A DNA stretch of 64,000 bases, taken from positions 24,937,802 through 25,001,801 of the forward strand of contig OX419343.1 in NCBI GenBank assembly GCA_948470475.1. The letters are read 5' to 3'. Below, piece after piece: positions 57,850 to 64,000 of the stretch. Source of the stretch: Galaxea fascicularis (taxonomy: Eukaryota; Cnidaria; Anthozoa; Scleractinia; Euphylliidae). Every line of letters begins with the position of its first letter. The stretch's first letter is position 1. The notes beneath the pieces were generated by a model. It made no database searches. It saw only the letters and a list, made by a program, of their open reading frames with translations, and had not been told where the DNA came from. The translations under genes were made by a program, and so were the position numbers.

Positions 57850-60160
57850 CTATGTAACCTTTCTTAGTATATTCGATAACGAAATACTGGCATCAACATA
57901 TACAGAATATTTAAATCCTTTGTTGATGGCACATTGCATCAGCGTCAGTATAAGGCATACTCTGATTCGCTCTTTAGCGTCTTCGGCCTGCTCAAGGATT
58001 GTAAGCTGACATCACCGAAATTAATTTAAACCACCCTCAATGCATACAATTGCCCTGACACTATTAGCTGAGTTATGGTTGGTCAACTGCGACTTCCAGG
58101 GCAAGGAGGTGCGCCAAATGTGGGAGCATGGGTTAAATGCCACCAGGGGAGGTGGCAGCGGCGAAACTGCGATTTGAAGCGAAGGTCGCAACGAATGCAC
58201 AACACGACGTAATTTAAAGAACTTAGCCTTTCCCGTGAGACGGGCTAATCAATTATGTTTACAGTGAGAATAGGCATTGAACAACACAACTGGTTTATCA
58301 GTAATAACTTTAAAATGAAGGATAAGCTTCTAATCAAAGGCTTTTCTTTTTATTGCACAATGAAGAGTAAACACAGAATAGGTTGACTTTTATTCTTATT
58401 CAAATAGTAACTTGGTCGTTTAAACTACCGTTGAAAAGTTGGGGGTTCGTTGACAGATTTTCCTATGTTACCGCAATAAGTACACAGTCTTTTAATTTGA
58501 GAAAGTGAACCGCATGTCTGTTGGGAGACGTTTTCTTTGACACTTCACTGACTTCGCATTGTTCAAAACCTGGCAACAATAACTTATGAGAAGAATTTAC
58601 CACACGTTTACTCTACACGAGGGCTAAATTTGCCATTTCTTGTCACTCAACAAAACAGGTTTTTCCTTGACAAGTTTTCCTTTTATCGGTTCTCAAGTTT
58701 TTAGCCTAGAGAAATGCCAAGGGAGGACTTTCCAACTGCGTTTTGTCCTCACAAGAAAATTAATTTTTAATTGTTTTTATTGAAAGTTTGGGGACATGAA
58801 AATTGTCCGGAACAGCCTTAGCTGTTTGTCTCTTTTAAATAGAATTTGAATAATACTAGATATAAGTAGCGCTGGAAAACAGCTCAAAAGGAACTAGACC
58901 GGAACCTCTCCGATGACAAGTTTTACATTTAACAATCAGCGTTCTTTTGTTTCAGGCCAAATTTGCAATTAATTGAAAATAAGGATGTTGGTTACTAATT
59001 AAACTTCAGAAAACTTAATGCTATGATTGTTTGAACACTGCCTCTCTAAACCCATTTTGTAAAACGGAGGAAAGACTTTTCCACAATACTCTTTAAGTTT
59101 ACGAGAAAAAACACCGTCAGGATCGTGACCAAAGATCGTGTAGATAGAACGTCGAAGTCTCCAAGTGAGAAAGAAGGACTTGTTTCATTTTATGGGATTT
59201 ATTTGACGGATAATGAAAACTTTTTATAATACAATTTTGGTTTCCTGTGATAAAAATCTTCTCAAATGGGCTATCAATTTCGCAACATCTTCCTTGACGA
59301 ATGCTAACTATAGTTAGTAATACGCACTAGAAATAATTAATAATTATCCAGAAAGCAATTTTATAGCTAGATAACATGAGTTTTTAGTTTATTCCATGAT
59401 GAAATCCTAAAGTCAATAGACAGAAATAATCAGTTATATCATTTGTTCAGTGATGACACGTTGCACTGACAAAGCGTCAGTAAGAGGCCCTGATCAGTTG
59501 AGTCTTCAACGTCTTCGGTTACGTTTGTCTTGCCCTGTACGCTGACTTCAGTCACCGTGATTTTAAAATGAAGGAACTCACGCGCACCTGTTCGCGCTTC
59601 TGCATGTATTTTAGTACCTATTTCCCCCAGTCGTTTCCAGGGCTTAGTTTTTGTTGGAAATAGGGAGGGACGATTAATGCTCTGGGAGGGCGAAATTAGT
59701 TGGCTAGTAAACTTTCATTTAGAGTGTCCACGGTTTAGCAAAGAATATTTCCATGGAGAAAATCAACCCGCTTAGCTTTCACCAAAATTCGATCTACAAT
59801 TAAACGTAGTGAAAGCGGTATCCCCCTGCAATTTATGATAATTCTATATGGTTAAACTAATTGAAAAGTTAATAAAATCTCGGGGCGCCACTGACAAGTA
59901 ATGAAACCTTTTAGTAATTCAATTTGCATTTGTTTCTTGACAGCGTAAAAGGTTCTCAACTTTCTTGAAGAATGCTAAGAGGTAATATATATTGGAAGTA
60001 AAATCCAGTAAACAAATTTAAACCTAGATAACGTGTTGTTTTAGTATATTCGATCATGAATTTCTGAAATACTTAGTCTTTAACATACAGACATTATGTC
60101 GATGGCACGTTGCAATAAAGCGTCAGTAAAAGGGATACTCTGATTGGCTCTTAAGAGGGC
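57850..60160. repeat. Region of diverged triplicated units
   Basis: A unit with TTCGAT(A/C)A(C/T)GAA, GA(T/C)GGCAC(A/G)TTGCA and (A/G)GCGTCAGTA followed by ACTCTGATT(C/G)GCTCTT occurs at about 57870-57990, 59385-59500 (more diverged) and 60035-60155. The segment at 59745-59925 matches 54090-54310. No gene is recognised in the region. Confidence 0.6.
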
Positions 60161-60460
60161 ATTCCGATTAAACGCCTTGTTTTCAGTACATTTCAGCACA
60201 TTTCCTCCTAAATCTCGCCTCGATTTTATAATATCAAAAAATGGCTCCATTCTGTTGAAGTCCTTGCTACAGTACATGTCTGTGGATTTCTTGGTAAATT
60301 TTGGATTGTTTGGAAGAAATGATAGTTGGGGATTGGAAACTAAGTAAAGTTAGAAAATATTTGATTTCAAGGTGGTTGAAAATTAGTAGACAAAGGCCAG
60401 ATAGTCCGCCATCACAACAACGTGTCCCTGAGCCCATTGGCGGACTAACGGATTTATGTG

Positions 60461-60647
60461 TACAGTGAAACCCTGCCATACGACCACCCCGTTAATACGA
60501 TCACCTTGTCATTACGACCACTTTTTTGTGGCCCGAACTGCATAAGCCCACTTGTTTTCTTAGTTGAAAGCCCCGTTAATCCGACCACCCCGTTGATACG
60601 ACCAAAGTTTCATGTCTCGACGGTGGTCGTATTAACGGGGTTCTACA
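60461..60647. mobile_element. MITE, TACAGTGAAACCC...GGGGTTCTA termini
   Basis: Left end CAGTGAAACCCTGCCATACG, then ACCACCCCGTTAATACGA, is mirrored by GGTGGTCGTATTAACGGGGT. Internal CCGTTAAT(C/A)CGACCACCCCG repeats. The ends resemble those of pogo/Tigger-type elements (memory-based, not checked). Confidence 0.7.
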
Positions 60648-60888
60648 TGTGTATCCTAGGCTACCCTTTTTTCTTTCTTTCATTCTCAATTCACCCCATT
60701 TACCCTCAAATTCAACCGGAATGCTCCCTTTAGGGTCTTCGGTTTTGTTCATGCGTTCCATGTAAGCTGGCAACATCGTGTTTAAGTATGTGGGAGCTCA
60801 CTAGTTTGTCTGTGTTGAAATCATGTGCCCACGCCACGCAGGCCTGTTTGCTTTGGTGTCATATGTTCGTTTGATAGGTATGGACGGC

Positions 60889-61340
60889 CGGCACCGCCAA
60901 AAATACAAGAATATCAAACGGCACAGACTAAACACCACTAGTGGTTTAGTGATGGTTTACGAAGTGGAATAAATGATTTAGAAATGATACTGTCGCATTA
61001 CAAATAGATAGGTGTTCGTGTGTAAAATGGTTTACTCAAACAGTGAATGATTTAGACAATTTAGAGATGGTTTACTCACCGATGTCAAAACGGATCAGAC
61101 TAATAAGGATCGGTTTATTTAACTGAGAATCCATCTGTCTACGATGTGTGTGATTTTGTGCCGGGTTGAAGTGAATGACAAACGATTTAGCTCACCGACA
61201 AATGGTTCAGTGTACTGTCAAATGATTTAACGCAGAGACAAATAGTGCAATAGCCGCGCGATTGATTCAGTACAAGGGCAACTCATTTGTGAAAAAAGCG
61301 AAACAGTGTACCCTGCGCGACGAACCGCCAAAAATACAAC
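60889..61340. repeat. Degenerate AAATGATTTAG-type repeat region bounded by direct repeats
   Basis: A loosely repeated phrase (AAATGATTTAG, AATGATTTAGA, AACGATTTAGC, AAATGGTTCAG, AAATGATTTAA, ATTGATTCAG) recurs at irregular 20-80-base spacing. ACCGCCAAAAATACAA occurs near both edges (about 60895 and 61325). No coding potential. Confidence 0.55.
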
Positions 61341-61722
61341 AGTGAAATGGACAAGTCAAAACTGAAATGGAATAGTCTATGTGGGATCTGACGTCAAGAT
61401 TTGACGTCATACAAACAAATTTGGTGGCAAATGATACATTTGTACTTTTGTGAACTCAGGTAAGTTTACTTCTTTTCATTTTATTATGTAAAGCATTTCT
61501 GCCCTGTCATTATTGGGATGTTAAGGGTCATTTTTTGCTGTTCATGCAAGAACTTAAAACGCTGTCATTACAAGATAGCTTCTATGCAGAGCAACTTTTA
61601 TTCGTCAACACACACCAAGTTAAATATACTGACTAGCGAAACGCAAGTAACATCACCTGTTTTTAACATTATCCGGCATAACTAGAATCACATCTAGCTC
61701 ATCACATCTACAACTCATTTCC

Positions 61723-61777
61723 TCAACCTCGTTCCCAGGCCTTTACTCCAGATAGGGAAAGCCCTGGGAACGAGGTT
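61723..61777. mobile_element. Short foldback element, AACCTCGTTCCCAGG ends, 10-bp target duplication
   Basis: AACCTCGTTCCCAGGC and GCCCTGGGAACGAGGTT flank a 20-base core. ACTCATTTCC is directly repeated outside (61713-61722 and 61778-61787). It has the same ends as 25855-25939. Confidence 0.75.
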
Positions 61778-62412
61778 ACTCATTTCCAGTGCAGATGCAT
61801 ATGTGGAATGCTGTCTTCATTTTTGAAGTCGTGTGCCATTTATACTACTAATGTACACTAGCTGTCTTCACACTAAAATCAGGTGTTATATGCTGTAGCT
61901 GGCTTCCAGCGAGATTCAGCGCACAACATGTCAACCTGTAGAGATACATAAAAATAATAGTGATCATTATCGTTATTTTGTTTGTCGGGGTCATCGTATC
62001 CGTTACAGTTATGGTAAGTGCTATTGTCATCATCATCATCATCATCAATACTTTTGTTCTATCCAATAATAGAGTACGTCAGTTTATCAGTTATATACCA
62101 GTGCGAAATTTTGAGTGTCCCAAAACCACGAATGTAACTATATCATAACTAAATGGTTATCATGCTTCATATGAAGCCCATCAGACCTTTGAAGCCAACT
62201 GTAGAGAACACACCTTAGAGTCCCTAAGAATTATTTTTTTGCATAACCTTTAACCCTCGCACGTACAAACAAACCGCTACTCCCACCGTTGTACAAAAGG
62301 AGTGGGTTACGTGGCCGCCCTCCCAAACCACCTGATTTTTTTCCTTTTTCTGCAACAATTTTTCATGCTGGGTGAATTGTCATAGGACTTTTACCAAATT
62401 AATGAGCTCTTT

Positions 62413-62418
62413 TTTAAT
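62413..62418 (-). promoter_or_regulatory. Possible poly(A) signal ATTAAA of VWC gene D
   Basis: TTTAAT on +, about 27 bases past the stop of the terminal exon at 62445. Confidence 0.35.
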
Positions 62419-62444
62419 TAACTGAATAAGCTCTTCTTTTCAAG

Positions 62445-62719
62445 TTAAACTTCAGCACGCAGACGGTGCATAGTTCTTTTGGTGGTTAACTTACTGCACG
62501 TCTTGCAACAACCTCCTCTTCTGACAGGCCTTCTGCATTTAGTGGGAACACACACCAAACTAACGGCTACGCAGGAAGCTATATTTGCCCTCCCTTCTTC
62601 ATAACATGTACCAGAATAGCCCCCGCATGTACAGGACCAGCACAGTGAATAGTTTGAGCCACGGACCAGCTCTTCCCAAGTATCCCCAGGCTGCATGTTG
62701 TTTCTGCAGGGCACACATT
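62445..62719 (-). CDS. Terminal exon of a fourth VWC-type gene (partial, VWC gene D)
   Basis: On - an acceptor (TTTTTTTAG) at 62720-62721 opens an exon in phase 1 that reads 91 codons to a TAA at 62445. The peptide begins C-V-P-C-R-N-N and has QPGDTWEEL, which matches EPGDTWRKL in the last exon of gene B. It continues with C-x2-C-x-C, further cysteines, GGCCKTC and a basic tail. The closing CC-x2-C fits a VWC-like module, though with extra residues between the cysteines. No upstream exon was recognised between 62722 and the window end, so the rest of the gene probably lies to the right. Confidence 0.65.
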
Positions 62720-62997
62720 CTAAAAAAAGCCAAAGCATGTTTCAGAGAAAGTTCAAAACACCGCCAGTTTCTTATCATAACAGTTCAACACAACAGCTTT
62801 TTACAAAAGGGTCATCATTGTTATTGTAATTTTGTCGCTGTGAAACGTGGGGAAATGTGAAGCGCTCTTCTCATGCTAAGGGCGTGGCCTGGAGCTCGTC
62901 ATAAGAGTTCTGCATCATGTATACCCCTTCGAAATATACAAGCCTCGTGTCCAACTGAAAGGAGTACCATTTTTAATTGCTATTCCCTAGTAGTGAA

Positions 62998-63225
62998 GCC
63001 CTTGAATGAGGGTCCCCTATACTTTTTTCGTGAAACGTGATTGGGACTATTTTTTTCTCGTGAAACGCGATTTAGGTTTATTTGTTCATTCGTGATTCGT
63101 GATTGCCGATATTTGCTTTATCGTGAACGTGAACGAATTTTGGGAATTATCCGTGACGCGTGAACAGTCTCAATATTTTTCGTGAATGCATTTTCCAAAG
63201 TGGTATAGGGGACCCTCTTCAATGC
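62998..63225. mobile_element. MITE, GAGGGTCCCCTATAC termini
   Basis: Left GAGGGTCCCCTATAC and right GTATAGGGGACCCTC are perfect inverted ends. The inside is a run of TCGTGAAACG(T/C)GATT-like repeats. Confidence 0.75.
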
Positions 63226-63406
63226 ATGATGGTCCGACTGATGAGTGATGAATGATAGAAACTCGAGTTCTCATTACTCCACCGACTGTTTAGTTAGAAG
63301 AGAAAGGCACCGCTTTTTCAACCAATGAGAAAGGAAACCAGATACAATTAGCAATTTATTTTCTTTTTTCACCAAATCTTGACTTTTTATGGGCTTTGAA
63401 ACTGAG

Positions 63407-63580
63407 CATCATTTGTTTCATGACCGAGTCAGAAGGGCGTGGGTCTATTCCTGACTTGACGTCACAAACTGATTTGCATCGCATTTAAAACTCTTTGTGA
63501 ACGTGTATGCAAAGAAATTTGTGACGTCAAATCAGGAATAGATTCACTCCCCTTCTGACTCGGTCGTGAAACAAACGATG
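63407..63580. mobile_element. Foldback element, CATC(A/G)TTTGTTTCA(T/C)GACCG ends
   Basis: Arms of about 65 bases run through GAGTCAGAAGG, TCTATTCCTGA and GACGTCACAAA, mirrored on the right. The core contains ATTTGCATCGC. Confidence 0.85.
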
Positions 63581-64000
63581 TTTGGTTATTCGCAAGTTGT
63601 GAAGCCTATAAAAGGGCCAGATTTATTTAAAAAAAAAAAAAAAGGAAAGGAAAAAAAGGCCGCAATGCGTTTCCAACAGGTGTAATGATTTATTTTAGCA
63701 AAAAAAAATATTTTGGCGTTAGGGGCACTTTTATTTACTACACTCAATTTGAAACCAGTGTAGAATAGTGTACCAACGTAAGTGCGTGTCGTAGTGCGCC
63801 TACATAATAGAGATAAAAGGCTCTCGATTCAATAATCATAGTGCGCAGTTCTCTGAACATGTTATAATGAGACTATAACAGACCTGAGAGAAAATTTCGG
63901 CGTAAACCAGGGTGTTTGTGGAAGCAATGAGATCACAGGCAAAAACTCTATTTGTAAAATCCAGTGGAGGGTTTTCCCTCACACACCTAAGGAGGTAATA
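63581..64000. other. End of window, no gene seen
   Basis: A-homopolymer runs at about 63630-63643 and 63701-63708. No exon of VWC gene D is recognised. Confidence 0.4.

Overview
This window looks like nuclear DNA of an anthozoan cnidarian, most likely a stony coral (inference). It is intron-rich, AT-leaning and full of short inverted-repeat elements. It encodes proteins with the minicollagen cysteine-rich domain (CRD, pattern C-x3-C-x3-C-x3-C-x3-CC), a module known from the capsule wall of cnidarian stinging organelles.

Layout. Bases 1-3604 hold only weak coding ends (2-172 and 3368-3604). Bases 5.2-22.1 kb hold four genes of the nematocyst-wall type. Three lie head to tail on + (5540-7565, 11352-12545, 14809-16609). 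They have paired CRDs joined by polyproline/histidine-rich linkers and no Gly-X-Y collagen. One genuine minicollagen on - (21631 down to 18581) converges on them. It has 15 Gly-X-Y triplets and several extra CRDs. All four share a signal-peptide exon ending in phase 1, a dibasic pair just before the N-terminal CRD, and a putative non-coding first exon.

Bases 27.4-64 kb hold a family of secreted von Willebrand factor C (VWC) proteins, all on -: 30157-27442 (two VWC), 40528-34793 (WSC-like domain plus five VWC-type modules), 53166-49825 (two VWC) and the last exon of a fourth gene (62719-62445). The three complete members share one plan: signal-peptide exon (phase 0), tiny linker exon (22-43 nt), then symmetric phase 1-1 domain exons. 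The 27-30 kb gene carries a decayed WSC-like exon with two frameshifts, apparently skipped.

The remaining space (about 22-27, 40.5-49.8 and 53.2-62.4 kb) is intergenic. It holds at least a dozen foldback/MITE-type elements, three copies of a tRNA-derived SINE, microsatellites and diverged duplications. No transposase or reverse transcriptase ORF, rRNA, functional tRNA or CRISPR array was found. The genes probably act outside the cell or in the secretory pathway: the CRD proteins as disulfide-cross-linked wall polymers, the VWC proteins as matrix or ligand-binding proteins. Any functional link between the two clusters is unproven.
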